Positions 1-9,704 of a stretch of 64,000 nt of DNA are shown here, one piece after another. Under the pieces are notes generated by a model. The model was not told where the DNA came from. It was given only the letters and a program-made list of their open reading frames with translations, and searched no databases. This DNA is from Thauera chlorobenzoica. GTDB taxonomy: Bacteria > Pseudomonadota > Gammaproteobacteria > Burkholderiales > Rhodocyclaceae. The stretch covers positions 2,914,001 to 2,978,000 of the forward strand of contig NZ_CP018839.1 of the NCBI RefSeq assembly GCF_001922305.1. The letters run 5' to 3'. A program made the translations under genes and the position numbers. The stretch's first letter is position 1. Each line of letters opens with the position of its first letter.

Positions 1-1537
1 CGGTGCCCCGGCCGGCAGCGATCCGGTCCATCCGGCGGCGGTTCACTGCGGTGCCGACACGGCACGGAGTGCAGAAGCCGCAGCTTTCGTGGGCAAAGAA
101 ATCGACGAAGGCGTGCGCGACTTCGAACAGGTCGCGGCCCTGGTCGAAGACCATGAAGGAGCCGCCGGTGGACACGTCCTCGAAGGCGATGCGGCGGCCG
201 AACTCGGCCGCTGCCAGGCAATGGCCGGCGGCGCCGGCGATCTGCACCGCCTGCGTCGCCCGCGCACCGCAATCGGCCAGGACCTCGGCGACGGTGACGC
301 CGAACGGATATTCGTAGATCCCCGGCCGATCGACGTCGCCCGACACCGACAGCAGCTTGGTGCCGCTCGACTGCGCGGTGCCCACGGCACGGAAGGCCTC
401 GCCGCCGTGCACCGCGACGAGACAGGCGAGGGCGAGGGTTTCGACGTTGTTCACCGTGGTCGGCTGGTCGCGATAGCCGCGGCTCACTGGAAAGGGCGGG
501 CGGATGCGCGGCCGGCCGGGGCGGCCTTCGAGCGACTCGAGCAGCGCCGATTCCTCGCCGCAGACATAGGCGCCGGCGCCGAGGTGGATCTCGATGTCGA
601 AGTCGAAGCCGCGGCCGAGGATGTCCGTGCCGAGCAGGCCCTGGCGGCGACGCTCGGCGAGCAGCGCCTCGAGCGGGGCGAGCAGGTGGCGGTATTCGCC
701 GCGCAGGTAGATGAAGCCGCGGCGCGCGCCGACGGCGTGGGCGGCGATGCCCATGCCGTCGATGACGAGCTGGGGGAAATCGCTCAGCAGCACGCGGTCC
801 TTGAACGTGCCCGGCTCGCCTTCGTCGGCGTTGCACACCACGTAGTGCGCCTCGCCGGGCGCGGCGCGGCAGGCCCGCCACTTCGCCGCCGTCGGATAAC
901 CGGCGCCGCCGCGCCCGCGCAGGCGCGAAGCTTCGATCTCGGCCAGCAGGCCCTCGGGGCTGCGGGCGAGGGCGGCGGCCAGCGCCTCGCCGGGGGCGAG
1001 GCCGGCGCCGAGCAGGGCGTCGCGGCGGCGGAGGTTGGGCTCGATGCGGAACCACTCCGCCGGCCAGTCATCGACCGCGACCCCGCGCCGGATCAGTTCG
1101 GCCATCGGCGCCACGCGCTCGGGGCACATCCGTGACAGTGCGCGCTGGTTGACGAGCAGCGCCGGCCCCTGGTCGCACAGCCCGGTGCAGGAAGTGGTGC
1201 CGACGCGGACCCGGCCGTCCCCGGCGGGCAGGCCGGGGGCCAGCCCCAGTGCCCGGCACAGGGACGCAGCCAGCGCCGGGCCGCCCTGCATGCGGTCGGT
1301 GATGTTGTCCGCGAACAGGACGTCGTAGGCGGGCGCCGGGCCGGTGCGCAGCAGGCTGTAGAAGCTCGCGGTGGCCACAACCCGGGCCAGCGGCAGGGCG
1401 AGTGCGGAGGCGATCCGTTCGAGCAGGGCCGGCGGCAGGTGTCCGGCCCGCTCCTGCGCCTGGCGCAGGATCTGCAACAGCCGCCGCGGGTCGTGGCGGT
1501 TGGCGGCGAGAATCGGCTCGAGTTCGGCGTCGCTCAT
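1..1537 (-). CDS. NuoE/NuoF-fused flavoprotein, HoxF-type diaphorase subunit (3' end beyond window)
   Basis: The protein reads as an N-terminal NuoE-like thioredoxin-fold domain (about residues 1-150) joined to a NuoF-like NADH/FMN-binding domain. The NuoF part carries GRGGAGYPTAAKW, CNADEGEPGTFKDR, GAYVCGEESALLES and the 4Fe-4S motif ESCGFCTPCR near the window edge. This build is typical of HoxF of NAD-reducing hydrogenases and of FdsB-like formate dehydrogenase subunits; which one applies cannot be told because the partner subunits lie outside. In the NuoE-like domain only one cysteine pair (TSCTGLC) is visible; the stretch where the first pair normally sits reads DNITDRMQG, so an N1a-type 2Fe-2S cluster may be absent. 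The ATG at 1537 overlaps the stop of the upstream MFS gene (ATGA), which suggests co-transcription. The gene continues past position 1. Confidence 0.8.
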   Translation of the reverse strand, partial: MSDAELEPILAANRHDPRRLLQILRQAQERAGHLPPALLERIASALALPLARVVATASFYSLLRTGPAPAYDVLFADNITDRMQGGPALAASLCRALGLAPGLPAGDGRVRVGTTSCTGLCDQGPALLVNQRALSRMCPERVAPMAELIRRGVAVDDWPAEWFRIEPNLRRRDALLGAGLAPGEALAAALARSPEGLLAEIEASRLRGRGGAGYPTAAKWRACRAAPGEAHYVVCNADEGEPGTFKDRVLLSDFPQLVIDGMGIAAHAVGARRGFIYLRGEYRHLLAPLEALLAERRRQGLLGTDILGRGFDFDIEIHLGAGAYVCGEESALLESLEGRPGRPRIRPPFPVSRGYRDQPTTVNNVETLALACLVAVHGGEAFRAVGTAQSSGTKLLSVSGDVDRPGIYEYPFGVTVAEVLADCGARATQAVQIAGAAGHCLAAAEFGRRIAFEDVSTGGSFMVFDQGRDLFEVAHAFVDFFAHESCGFCTPCRVGTAVNRRRMDRIAAGRGT

Positions 1538-2814
1538 GGCCGTGGGGGCGTGGGCAGAATCCGCTCGGCCCGGCCCGCCGCATCCTGCGGTTTGCGGATC
1601 CGCCGGGCGATCAGCGAGGCCAGCACCAGGCCGGAGAGCGAAGCGGCCCCGGTGACGGCCCAGGTCCAGTGCCAGCCCCCGCTCAGCGCCGCCACCCAGG
1701 CGATCAGCGGTGGCCCGAGGAACTGGCCAGTCGAGGACCACTGCTGCATCCAGCCTACCGTCGCCGAGACCGTCCGCTCGCTCGGCGCCACCTGGACGGC
1801 GAGCGAGAACAGGGCGCCGGGAATCAGGCCGCCGATCGCCGAGAACAGCAGCACCGCCACGTAGCGCACGGCGAACAGCCCGTCGAACGCACTTCCGAAC
1901 GCGACCACCGTCCCCAGCGCCATGGCGATGAATGCGCCGTGGAGGATCTGGCGGGCCTGGATGCCATGGTGGAGCAGGCGGCCGGCGGCGACATTGCCGA
2001 CAACGTTCACCAGGCAGACGAGTGCGGTCAGCGCGCCGCCGAGTCCGCTGTCGAGCCCGGCCTGGTCGTAGATCGAGGGGAGAAAGCCGACCACCCCCAG
2101 CCACTGGCTGGAATACATCGCAAAGCACAGGGCGACCAGCCAGGGACCGCTGCTGCCGAGGGTCAGGCGCAGGCGCTGGCGCCAGTCGTCGGTGGCGGCC
2201 GCGGCCGCTGCTGCAGGCTCGGCTGGCACGGCGGCACGACGCGAGCGGTCCGAAGGCACGCTCCGCCACAGCCACAACGCCATGCCGAGCGATGAGGCGG
2301 CGAGCAGCCACCACCAGCCTTGCCAGCCCACCGCGGCCATCACCCACGGAGCGCAGAACAGGGCGAGCGCGGTGCCGATCCCCATGTAGCCGCCCCACAT
2401 GCCCAGGTACAGCGCCAGCCGCTGCGGCGGTACCAGCGCGCGCAGCAGCGCCGGCGCGGGCAGCACCGTGAGCAGGAAGCCGAAGCCTTCGACTGCCCGC
2501 AGTCCGAGCAGCATCGGCGCATCCTGCGCCAGGCCTCCGGCCGCGCTCGCGAACGCGAGCACGCTCAGCCCGATCAACATGCTGCGCCGCAGGCCGAGCC
2601 CTTCGACGGCGATGCCGGCGAGCAGCCCCAGCGCCATCCCGGCGAACTGCACCAACGACAGCAGGAAGCCGGCCTGGAGCAAGGTGACGCCGAGCGCCTC
2701 GCGCAACACCGGAATCGCCGGCGGTAGCTTGCCGACATGCAGTGCGGCGCCGATGCCGACGAGGATCACGACGAGCGCGGGCGCCCCCTTCGGAAAAACC
2801 TGTGTTGCCTTCAT
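1534..2814 (-). CDS. Major facilitator superfamily transporter
   Basis: A 426-residue membrane protein with about twelve hydrophobic segments, the 6+6 layout of MFS permeases, and a hydrophilic central loop around residues 190-215. The ATG at 2814 (MKATQVFPKG) was chosen; a TTG eight codons upstream stays open but has no better support. It resembles CynX/NimT-like and other anion MFS carriers, but I cannot name a substrate. The stop overlaps the start of the HoxF-type gene by four bases, so transporter and oxidoreductase are probably one transcription unit, possibly importing a substrate or ligand for that enzyme (inference). The roughly 290 bp between this gene and the divergent UbiB-like gene should hold both promoters. 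Confidence 0.75.
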   Translation of the reverse strand: MKATQVFPKGAPALVVILVGIGAALHVGKLPPAIPVLREALGVTLLQAGFLLSLVQFAGMALGLLAGIAVEGLGLRRSMLIGLSVLAFASAAGGLAQDAPMLLGLRAVEGFGFLLTVLPAPALLRALVPPQRLALYLGMWGGYMGIGTALALFCAPWVMAAVGWQGWWWLLAASSLGMALWLWRSVPSDRSRRAAVPAEPAAAAAAATDDWRQRLRLTLGSSGPWLVALCFAMYSSQWLGVVGFLPSIYDQAGLDSGLGGALTALVCLVNVVGNVAAGRLLHHGIQARQILHGAFIAMALGTVVAFGSAFDGLFAVRYVAVLLFSAIGGLIPGALFSLAVQVAPSERTVSATVGWMQQWSSTGQFLGPPLIAWVAALSGGWHWTWAVTGAASLSGLVLASLIARRIRKPQDAAGRAERILPTPPRP

Positions 2815-3104
2815 TCTCGATGCGCCACGCCTGATCAACCGGGAAAGTCTAACAGTACCATCGGCACCGCCCCGGCGGCGCGCCCGAAGCTACGACGTTC
2901 GAATGATTTCGCCGGTATCGGGCAGAAAACGCAGGGACTGCAAACGCCGATCCTGTGGTCGTGACGGGAGGGGCAGTCGAGTATCATCGACCATGGGCGC
3001 AGGGCCCGGAGCCGGATCGCAGCATGGACCAGGAGGCCGAAAATGAGGTGTGACAGCAGCCCGCATGCGGGCCGGACGGACATCGCGCAGGAGCATCCCG
3101 GCTG

Positions 3105-4796
3105 ATGCTCTGGCAAGCCATCGGTGCGGCGCGCGATCTTTCCCGTGCCCATGAAATCGCTTCCGTCCTGATCCATTACGGCTTCAGCGATCTGGTGCGG
3201 CGGGTCGGCCTGGGCAAGGTCCTCGAGCGCGCAGGCCGGGTGCTGCACTGGCGCACACCCGAGGAGTTCGCCCACCTCGAGCCGCCGGAGCGGGTCCGGC
3301 GCGCGCTCGAAGAGCTCGGCCCCACCTTCATCAAGCTCGGTCAGGTGCTCGCCACCCGCGTCGATCTCTTCGCGCCGGAATGGATCGCCGAGTTCGGCAA
3401 GCTGCAGGATGCCGCGCCGGCGGCAGCGTTCGATCACATCCGCGCCCAGCTCACAGAGGACCTCGGCCAGGCGCCGGAAGCCGTGTTCGCCGAGCTCGAA
3501 GCCGAGCCCCTGGCGGCGGCCTCGCTCGCCCAGGTCCATCGGGCGCGGCTCGCCGACGGGCGCACGGTCGTGCTCAAGGTGCGCCGCCCCGGCATCCGCC
3601 CGCGGGTCGAGGCCGACCTCCACCTCCTCGCCCGCCTGGCCGAGCTCCTCGAAGCCGAAGCTTCCGAGTTGCGCCGCTACCGGCCGCGCGAAGTGGTGCG
3701 CGAATTCACCCTGTCGTTGCGCCGCGAACTGGACTTCGCCGCCGAATGCCGCAACGCCGAGCGTATCGCGGCAAATTTCGCCGGCCACCCCGAAGTCGTC
3801 ATTCCGGCGATCCACTGGAACTGGTGCGGCGAGCGCCTGAACGTCCAGGATTACGTCGCCGGCATCGCCGGGCGCAACCTCGCCGCGCTCGATGCCGCCG
3901 GCCTCGACCGCAAGCTGCTCGCCCGCCGCGGCGCCGCGGCGGTGCTCAAGATGATGCTCGAGGACGGCCTGTTCCATGCCGACCCGCACCAGGGCAACGT
4001 CTTCTACCTGGCGGGAAACCGCATCGCCTTCATCGACTTCGGCATGGTTGGGCGCCTCACCGAAGAACGCCGCCACGAAGTCGCGGTGATGCTGTTCGGG
4101 CTGGTGAGCGGCGACTCGGAAGCGGTTGCCGACGTGCTGCTCGAATGGCGTAGCGGCGACGAAGGCGACAGCGCCGCCGACCCCGAGCGCCTGCGCCGGG
4201 ACATCGACGCCTTCGTCGATCAGTACAAGGGGGTGCCGCTCAAGCGCCTCGATCTCGGCGCGATGCTCTCCGACCTGATGAGCCTGCTACGTGAGCACGG
4301 CCTCGCCTTGCCGCCGGAGCTGTCGCTGCTGGTCAAGGCCTTCATCACCCTCGAAGGCATGGGGCGCCAGCTCGACCCGGATTTCGACATCGCCGCCGAA
4401 GCCCGACCGCTGCTGCAGCAGGTCCTGCTCGCGCACCGTTCACCGGCCGCTGCCGCCCGCCGTGGCTGGCGCAGCCTGGGCGACGCACTCGGACTGCTCG
4501 CCGGTCTGCCGCAGGACCTGGGCGGCCTGCTGCGCGCCGGGCGGCGCGGCAGGCTGCGGCTGCAGATCGACGTGGTGTCGCTCGCGCAGGCGGTCGACCA
4601 GCTCGACCGTGCGATCAGCCGCATGACCATCGGCATCGTCACCGCGGCGCTGATCATCGGCACCGCGATCCTGATGACGGTGGTACGCGACCCGGCGCTG
4701 GCCGGGCTGCGCACCTTTGGCCTGCTCGGCTTCCTCGGCACCGTGTTCGGCGGACTGTGGGTGCTGCTGTCGATCTGGCGCAGCGGCCGGCGCTAA
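3105..4796 (+). CDS. UbiB/ABC1-family atypical protein kinase-like protein
   Basis: A 563-residue UbiB/ABC1/ADCK-family member. Visible hallmarks are the KxGQ-type segment FIKLGQVLATR, the invariant lysine in VVLKVRRPGI, the catalytic-loop-like HADPHQGN and the metal-binding IDFGMVG. Two transmembrane helices close the C-terminus (about residues 505-560). UbiB proteins support ubiquinone biosynthesis through ATPase/kinase-like activity at the inner membrane; this copy is not next to ubi genes, so it may be an accessory paralogue. The ATG at 3105 has a CAGGAG about 11 bases upstream. An AI-2E-type permease follows 160 bp downstream on the same strand. Confidence 0.85.
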   Translation: MLWQAIGAARDLSRAHEIASVLIHYGFSDLVRRVGLGKVLERAGRVLHWRTPEEFAHLEPPERVRRALEELGPTFIKLGQVLATRVDLFAPEWIAEFGKLQDAAPAAAFDHIRAQLTEDLGQAPEAVFAELEAEPLAAASLAQVHRARLADGRTVVLKVRRPGIRPRVEADLHLLARLAELLEAEASELRRYRPREVVREFTLSLRRELDFAAECRNAERIAANFAGHPEVVIPAIHWNWCGERLNVQDYVAGIAGRNLAALDAAGLDRKLLARRGAAAVLKMMLEDGLFHADPHQGNVFYLAGNRIAFIDFGMVGRLTEERRHEVAVMLFGLVSGDSEAVADVLLEWRSGDEGDSAADPERLRRDIDAFVDQYKGVPLKRLDLGAMLSDLMSLLREHGLALPPELSLLVKAFITLEGMGRQLDPDFDIAAEARPLLQQVLLAHRSPAAAARRGWRSLGDALGLLAGLPQDLGGLLRAGRRGRLRLQIDVVSLAQAVDQLDRAISRMTIGIVTAALIIGTAILMTVVRDPALAGLRTFGLLGFLGTVFGGLWVLLSIWRSGRR

Positions 4797-4956
4797 CCCG
4801 GACCCGCCCGGTGCGGGCTGGAGGCTCGGCCGTGGATGACAATGTGGTCGGCGTTGGGCATGATCCGGGCGATGCCGGCGCTGTCGGCGGGCAAGGTGGC
4901 GGAGGTATTGGGCAGGATTGCCGCTGCGTCCTCACGCTGCCGGGGGAGGGCAGAGC

Positions 4957-6012
4957 ATGATCGATCAGGTCGCGGAAAGGATCGCCCGCCGGGTGATTCT
5001 CGGCCTCTTGCTGGGTGGACTGCTGGCCCTGGGCTACGCGGTGCTGCATCTTTTCATCGTCCCGGTGGCCTGGGCGGTGATCATCGCCTTCGCCACCTGG
5101 CCCCCCTACCGCCGCCTGCGCGCCCGAATGCCGCTGCGCCCGGGGTTGGCCGCGCTGATCATGACCCTGCTGCTGACCGCGGCCTTCGTCCTGCCCGCCC
5201 TGTGGCTGGTGATGCTGATGCGCAGCGAGGTGGGGGTGGTGATCGCAGCGGCAACCGAGCTCCTCAAGCAGGATGCGCCCCCGTTGCCGGATTTCATCCG
5301 CACGCTGCCGTGGCTGGGCGATTTCCTCCAGGGCTTGATCGGCCAGATCGCCGGCGATCCCGAAGCCTTCCGCGGGCAGGTGAGCGAGTGGGTCAGGCAG
5401 GGGGCCGACCGGGCGGTGGCCCTGATCGGCGATGTCGGGCGCAACGCGGCCAAGTTCGGCTTTGCCCTGATCACGGTGTTTTTCCTCTATCGGGATGGCG
5501 ACCGGGTCCTGGTGCAGGTTCATCGCGTGCTGCACCGCTTCCTGGGCGTGCGCGTTGATCCCTACCTGGCGGCCGTCGGCGGGATGACGAAGGCGGTGGT
5601 GTGGGGGTTGGTGATCACTGCGCTGGCGCAGGGCCTGGTCGCCGGCCTCGGCTACTGGTGGGCCGGGCTGCAGGCGCCGGTACTGCTCGGTGCGGTCACC
5701 GCGCTGATCGCGATGGTTCCGTTCGGGGCGCCCCTGGTCTGGGGGTCGGCCAGCCTCTGGCTGCTGGCCGAGGGCGACATGCTGGGCGGGATCGGGCTGC
5801 TGCTGTGGGGCGCCCTGGTCGTGAGCTGGGTGGACAACCTGGTCCGTCCGCTCGTCATCAGCAATGCCACCCGGATTCCGTTCCTGCTGGTGATGTTTGG
5901 GGTCCTCGGCGGGCTCGCCGCCTTCGGCCTGGTCGGCCTGTTCCTCGGCCCCGTCGTTCTCGCGGTGTTGATGGCGGTATGGCGGGAATGGATCGAGGAA
6001 GCCGAGCTGTAG
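4957..6012 (+). CDS. AI-2E family (PerM-like) membrane transporter
   Basis: A 351-residue integral membrane protein with paired hydrophobic helices at the N-terminus, a soluble middle section (about residues 75-150), and a C-terminal run of helices containing PFGAPLVWG and the PLVISNATRIP segment typical of the AI-2E/PerM family. Members export or import varied small molecules; the autoinducer-2 role holds for only a few, so no substrate is assigned. The ATG at 4957 was preferred over an in-frame ATG at 4918 because it is preceded by GGGGGAGGG at good spacing and begins directly before the amphipathic N-terminus. Confidence 0.85.
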   Translation: MIDQVAERIARRVILGLLLGGLLALGYAVLHLFIVPVAWAVIIAFATWPPYRRLRARMPLRPGLAALIMTLLLTAAFVLPALWLVMLMRSEVGVVIAAATELLKQDAPPLPDFIRTLPWLGDFLQGLIGQIAGDPEAFRGQVSEWVRQGADRAVALIGDVGRNAAKFGFALITVFFLYRDGDRVLVQVHRVLHRFLGVRVDPYLAAVGGMTKAVVWGLVITALAQGLVAGLGYWWAGLQAPVLLGAVTALIAMVPFGAPLVWGSASLWLLAEGDMLGGIGLLLWGALVVSWVDNLVRPLVISNATRIPFLLVMFGVLGGLAAFGLVGLFLGPVVLAVLMAVWREWIEEAEL

Positions 6013-6156
6013 CTCGTTAAGGTGCCGTTAATATAAAGTTAAGCATATGTATATAAAAGGAAAAGTCGTCCAGGCGTAAGCCCCCTGTAAGCCTTCCGGC
6101 ATAACGTGCGCCGCACCGGGCCTTGCCCGTTCCGTTCGTCGACGCAGGAGGGAGAC
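6013..6156 (+). promoter_or_regulatory. AT-rich upstream region of the DUF485-actP operon
   Basis: A short strongly AT-rich patch (about 6027-6066) stands out against the high-GC background between a stop codon and the DUF485 gene, and is the likely promoter. The ribosome-binding site AGGAGGGA lies just before the ATG at 6157. I see no clear operator and do not assign -35/-10 boxes. Confidence 0.4.
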
Positions 6157-6465
6157 ATGAAAAACGATCTGGCGGAAAAGATTGCCGCCAACCCCAAGTA
6201 TCAAATGCTGGTCAGGACGCGGTCGCGTTTCGGCTGGACGCTCACCGCGGTGATGATGCTCGTCTATTACGGCTACATCGCCATCATCGCCTTCGACAAG
6301 GAACTGTTTGCCGCTCGACTCGGAGCGGGAGTGACGACGGTCGGCATTCCGGTTGGTCTCGGGGTGATCTTCTTCACCATCCTGATCACCGGGTTCTACG
6401 TGCGCCGGGCGAACTCCGAGTTCGACCGCCTGACCCGCGAGATCGTCCAGGAGAGCGCCAAATGA
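6157..6465 (+). CDS. DUF485 (YjcH-like) inner membrane protein
   Basis: A 102-residue protein with two transmembrane helices (about residues 24-47 and 63-84) and charged termini, matching DUF485/YjcH. In many proteobacteria this small protein is encoded directly before the acetate permease ActP, as here, where its TGA overlaps the actP ATG. The precise function is unknown; it probably works with the permease. The ATG at 6157 was chosen over an upstream in-frame ATG at 6106 because of the AGGAGGGA Shine-Dalgarno and the family-typical start. Confidence 0.85.
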   Translation: MKNDLAEKIAANPKYQMLVRTRSRFGWTLTAVMMLVYYGYIAIIAFDKELFAARLGAGVTTVGIPVGLGVIFFTILITGFYVRRANSEFDRLTREIVQESAK

Positions 6466-8204
6466 GCGCCCGTCATCCCCTTGCGGCAGGCGCCGCGCTG
6501 CGTGCCGCGGCACTTGCGGCGACGCTCGGCCTGCTGTCCTCGGCGGTGCTCGCCGCCGGCGGCGATCTCGGCCAGGCCGAAAAGCAGGCCACCAACTGGA
6601 CGGCGATCCTGATGTTCGGCGTGTTCGTCGTGTTCACCCTGTTCATCACCAAGTGGGCGGCGGCGAAGACCAAGTCGGCGGCCGACTTCTACACCGCCGG
6701 CGGCGGCATCACCGGTTTCCAGAACGGCCTGGCGATCGCCGGCGACTACATGTCGGCGGCGTCCTTCCTCGGCATCTCCGCCGCGGTGATGATGAACGGC
6801 TACGACGGGCTGATCTACTCGATCGGCTTCCTGGTCGGCTGGCCGGTGATCACCTTCCTGATGGCCGAACGCCTGCGCAACCTGGGCAAGTTCACCTTCG
6901 CCGACGTCGCCGCCTACCGCTTCAGGCAGACCCCGATCCGCGCCTTCGCCGCCTCGGGCACGCTGGTCGTGGTCGCCTTCTACCTGATCGCGCAGATGGT
7001 CGGCGCCGGTCAGCTGATCAAGCTCTTGTTCGGCCTCGAGTACTGGATGGCGGTGGTCATCGTCGGCGCGCTGATGATGGTCTACGTCCTCTTCGGCGGC
7101 ATGACCGCGACCACCTGGGTGCAGATCATCAAGGCCTGCCTGCTGCTCGCCGGAGCAAGCTTCATGGCCTTCATGGTGCTGCTCGCCTACGGCTTCTCAC
7201 CCGAGGCGATGTTCGCCGACGCGGTGCGGATCAAGGTCGAAACCGCGATCGCCGGGGGCAAGAGCGCGGAAGACGCTGCCACCATCGGCCAGGCGATCAT
7301 GGGTCCGGGCTCCTTCATCAAGGATCCGATCTCGGCGATCTCCTTCGGCATGGCGCTGATGTTCGGCACTGCCGGCCTGCCGCACGTGCTGATGCGTTTC
7401 TTCACCGTGCCCGACGCCAAGGAAGCGCGCAAGTCGGTGTTCTGGGCGACGACCTGGATCGGCTACTTCTACATCCTGACCTTCATCATCGGCTTCGGCG
7501 CGATCGTGCTGGTGTCGACCAACCCGGACTTCCTCGATGCCAGGGGGGGGCTGATCGGCGGTGGCAACATGGCGGCGATCCACCTCGCCAACGCGGTCGG
7601 CGGCAACGTCTTCCTCGGCTTCATCTCCGCGGTCGCGTTCGCCACCATCCTCGCGGTGGTGGCCGGGCTGACCCTGTCGGGCGCCTCGGCGGTGTCGCAC
7701 GACCTCTACGCCACGGTGTTCAAGAACGGCAACGCCGACTCGGCGTCCGAGCTGCGGGTGTCGCGCATCACCACGGTGGTGCTGGGCATTGTCGCCGTGG
7801 TGCTGGGGATCGCGTTCGAGAAGCAGAACATCGCGTTCATGGTGTCGCTCGCCTTCGCCATCGCCGCTTCGGCCAACTTCCCGGTGCTGTTCATGTCGGT
7901 GCTGTGGAAGGACTGCACCACCCGCGGCGCGACCATCGGCGGCTTCATCGGCCTCGCCACCGCCGTGGCCCTGACCGTCGTCTCGCCGTCGGTGTGGGAA
8001 GCCACGCTCGGCAATCCGGCCGGCTCGGCGCTGTTCCCCTACGCTTCGCCGGCGCTGTTCTCGATGGCAGCGGGCTTCATCGGCATCTGGCTGTTCTCGG
8101 TCCTGGACCGCAGCGCCCGTGCCGCCGAAGATCGCGCCGGCTACCTGGCGCAGAAGGTGCGTTCGGAGACCGGCATCGGCGCGGCCGCCGCGTCCAGCCA
8201 CTGA
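6462..8204 (+). CDS. actP: Cation/acetate symporter ActP
   Basis: A 580-residue sodium:solute symporter (SSS) family protein. It has an N-terminal hydrophobic, signal-like segment with an AA motif near residue 25, followed by about thirteen transmembrane helices. Family landmarks include [41 protein letters not shown] and [19 protein letters not shown]. ActP drives secondary uptake of acetate and similar short monocarboxylates. It is translationally coupled to the DUF485 gene. The convergent sensor kinase/regulator pair downstream may control it, as acetate permease genes often sit beside such systems, but that link is inferred from position only. Confidence 0.92.
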   Translation: MSARHPLAAGAALRAAALAATLGLLSSAVLAAGGDLGQAEKQATNWTAILMFGVFVVFTLFITKWAAAKTKSAADFYTAGGGITGFQNGLAIAGDYMSAASFLGISAAVMMNGYDGLIYSIGFLVGWPVITFLMAERLRNLGKFTFADVAAYRFRQTPIRAFAASGTLVVVAFYLIAQMVGAGQLIKLLFGLEYWMAVVIVGALMMVYVLFGGMTATTWVQIIKACLLLAGASFMAFMVLLAYGFSPEAMFADAVRIKVETAIAGGKSAEDAATIGQAIMGPGSFIKDPISAISFGMALMFGTAGLPHVLMRFFTVPDAKEARKSVFWATTWIGYFYILTFIIGFGAIVLVSTNPDFLDARGGLIGGGNMAAIHLANAVGGNVFLGFISAVAFATILAVVAGLTLSGASAVSHDLYATVFKNGNADSASELRVSRITTVVLGIVAVVLGIAFEKQNIAFMVSLAFAIAASANFPVLFMSVLWKDCTTRGATIGGFIGLATAVALTVVSPSVWEATLGNPAGSALFPYASPALFSMAAGFIGIWLFSVLDRSARAAEDRAGYLAQKVRSETGIGAAAASSH

Positions 8205-8243
8205 GTGTCGCACCCGGCGCCCGGAACCGGCGCCGGCTCGATT

Positions 8244-8277
8244 CGCGGGGCGGTGGGCGAAAGCTCACCGCCCCGCG
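8244..8277. terminator. Strong GC hairpin between convergent actP and sensor kinase genes
   Basis: An inverted repeat with a stem of about 15 bp, one mismatch and a GAAA loop (arms 8244-8258 and 8263-8277). It has no T tract. The last codons and stop of the sensor kinase lie within its right arm. It probably acts as a bidirectional terminator or mRNA 3'-end stabiliser. Confidence 0.5.
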
Positions 8278-9704
8278 TCGTTCACGCGTGGCAGCCGGAC
8301 CCGGACCTGGGTACCGCGGCCGTGCACAGCGCTTTCGATGACGATGCTGCCGCGATGGCTGCGGACGATTTCGCGCGCGATCGACAGCCCCAGGCCGCTG
8401 CCGCTCGCGTGCGCGCCGGGGTGGCGGTAGAAGCGCTCGAACACCCGTTCGCGGACCGCCTCCGGAATGCCCGGGCCGTCGTCGATGACACTGAGCTCGA
8501 CTTCGTTCTCGCTGCCCGCGCAATGCAGGGTGACGCGGCCGCCGGGCGCGGTGTATTTGAGTGCGTTGTCCATCAGGTTGGCGATCAGCTCCTGCAGCAG
8601 GGTGGGGTCTCCGGCGACGACCGCCGGCCGGCGGTGGATGCCGAGGTCGATGTCGCGCTGGTCGGCGATGCGCAGCCAGTCCTCGACCATGTCGTCGATC
8701 AGGCCGTCCACCGCCACCGGGGTCGAGGTTTCGACCAGGCGGCCGCCGGCCTCGGCGCGCGCCAGTGCCAGCAACTGGTTGGCAAGGCGGGTAATACGCC
8801 GCACCGAGTGCCGCAGCCGGCTCCTCGCTTCGTCGTCGAACGGCCTCGACTCCAGCAGTTCGAGCTGCATCTGCAGCCCAGCCAGCGGCGTGCGCAGTTG
8901 ATGGGCGGCATCCTGCAGGAACTCGCGCTGCTGTGTGCTGAAGTCGCGCAGGCGACCGAAAAGGACGTTGAGGGCGGCGACGAGCTCACCGATCTCGTCG
9001 GGCACCGTGGCAGGGTCGATCGGCGACAGGTCGGAACCCGAACGCTTGCGCAGCGAGCCGGCGAGGCGCTCGAGCGGTGCCAGCCCCGACGGAATGCCAA
9101 AGCGGGCAGCGACCGCCGCGGCCAGCAGCAGCAGCACTCCGGCCGAAACGAAGCCCAGCACCAGCCGATCCATCGCCTCGCGCCGCTTGTCGAGGGTCTC
9201 ACCGACGGTGACGTAGACCCCGTGCCGTTCCAGTCTGCGATAAAGCCGCACCGCGCGCAGGGCCTGCCCGTGGTGCAGGAGGTCGCGGAAGATCGGTTTT
9301 GCCGACGGCGGGCGCGGCGCGGCCGCACCCTCGTCCTGGCCCGGCGACTGATAGGGAACGGGGAGGGCGGAAAGCTCGTCGATTTCATCGAGTTGCGGCA
9401 GGTCGGCATCGCCTCCGAGGTGGCGGCCCTGTTCGTCGCGCACGCGGAAGAAGATCTCGTCTTCGGTATCGGTGCGCAGCATCACCACCGCCTCCGGCGA
9501 CAGCCCGAGCGCGAGCCCGTCCGGCACCGGGCGGACGTGGGTCGCGACCCCGTGCGCGAGGTTCACCAGGTTCTGGTCGTAGGCGCGGTTGACGACGGTC
9601 TTGGCCGTGCCGTAGGCGATCGCGCCGGCCGCCAGCAACAGCAGCGCGGTCGGTCCGGCGAGGGTGTGCAGCAGGTTGTGGCGGAGGCTAGGCGGTGCCG
9701 TCAC
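8265..9704 (-). CDS. Sensor histidine kinase (TctE/QseC-like)
   Basis: A 479-residue two-component kinase. Transmembrane helices at about residues 12-35 and 181-203 flank a periplasmic sensing domain. A HAMP-like linker follows, then the H-box DAAHQLRTPLAG with phospho-acceptor His268, the N-box NLMDNALKY, and G-boxes DDGPGIP and GSGLGLSIAREI. The periplasmic domain resembles the 2CSK_N type of TctE-like kinases that sense carboxylates. The start codon lies inside the end of the regulator gene (17-bp overlap). Opposite orientation to actP suggests but does not prove a role in controlling acetate or organic acid uptake. Confidence 0.9.
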   Translation of the reverse strand: MTAPPSLRHNLLHTLAGPTALLLLAAGAIAYGTAKTVVNRAYDQNLVNLAHGVATHVRPVPDGLALGLSPEAVVMLRTDTEDEIFFRVRDEQGRHLGGDADLPQLDEIDELSALPVPYQSPGQDEGAAAPRPPSAKPIFRDLLHHGQALRAVRLYRRLERHGVYVTVGETLDKRREAMDRLVLGFVSAGVLLLLAAAVAARFGIPSGLAPLERLAGSLRKRSGSDLSPIDPATVPDEIGELVAALNVLFGRLRDFSTQQREFLQDAAHQLRTPLAGLQMQLELLESRPFDDEARSRLRHSVRRITRLANQLLALARAEAGGRLVETSTPVAVDGLIDDMVEDWLRIADQRDIDLGIHRRPAVVAGDPTLLQELIANLMDNALKYTAPGGRVTLHCAGSENEVELSVIDDGPGIPEAVRERVFERFYRHPGAHASGSGLGLSIAREIVRSHRGSIVIESAVHGRGTQVRVRLPRVNDAGR

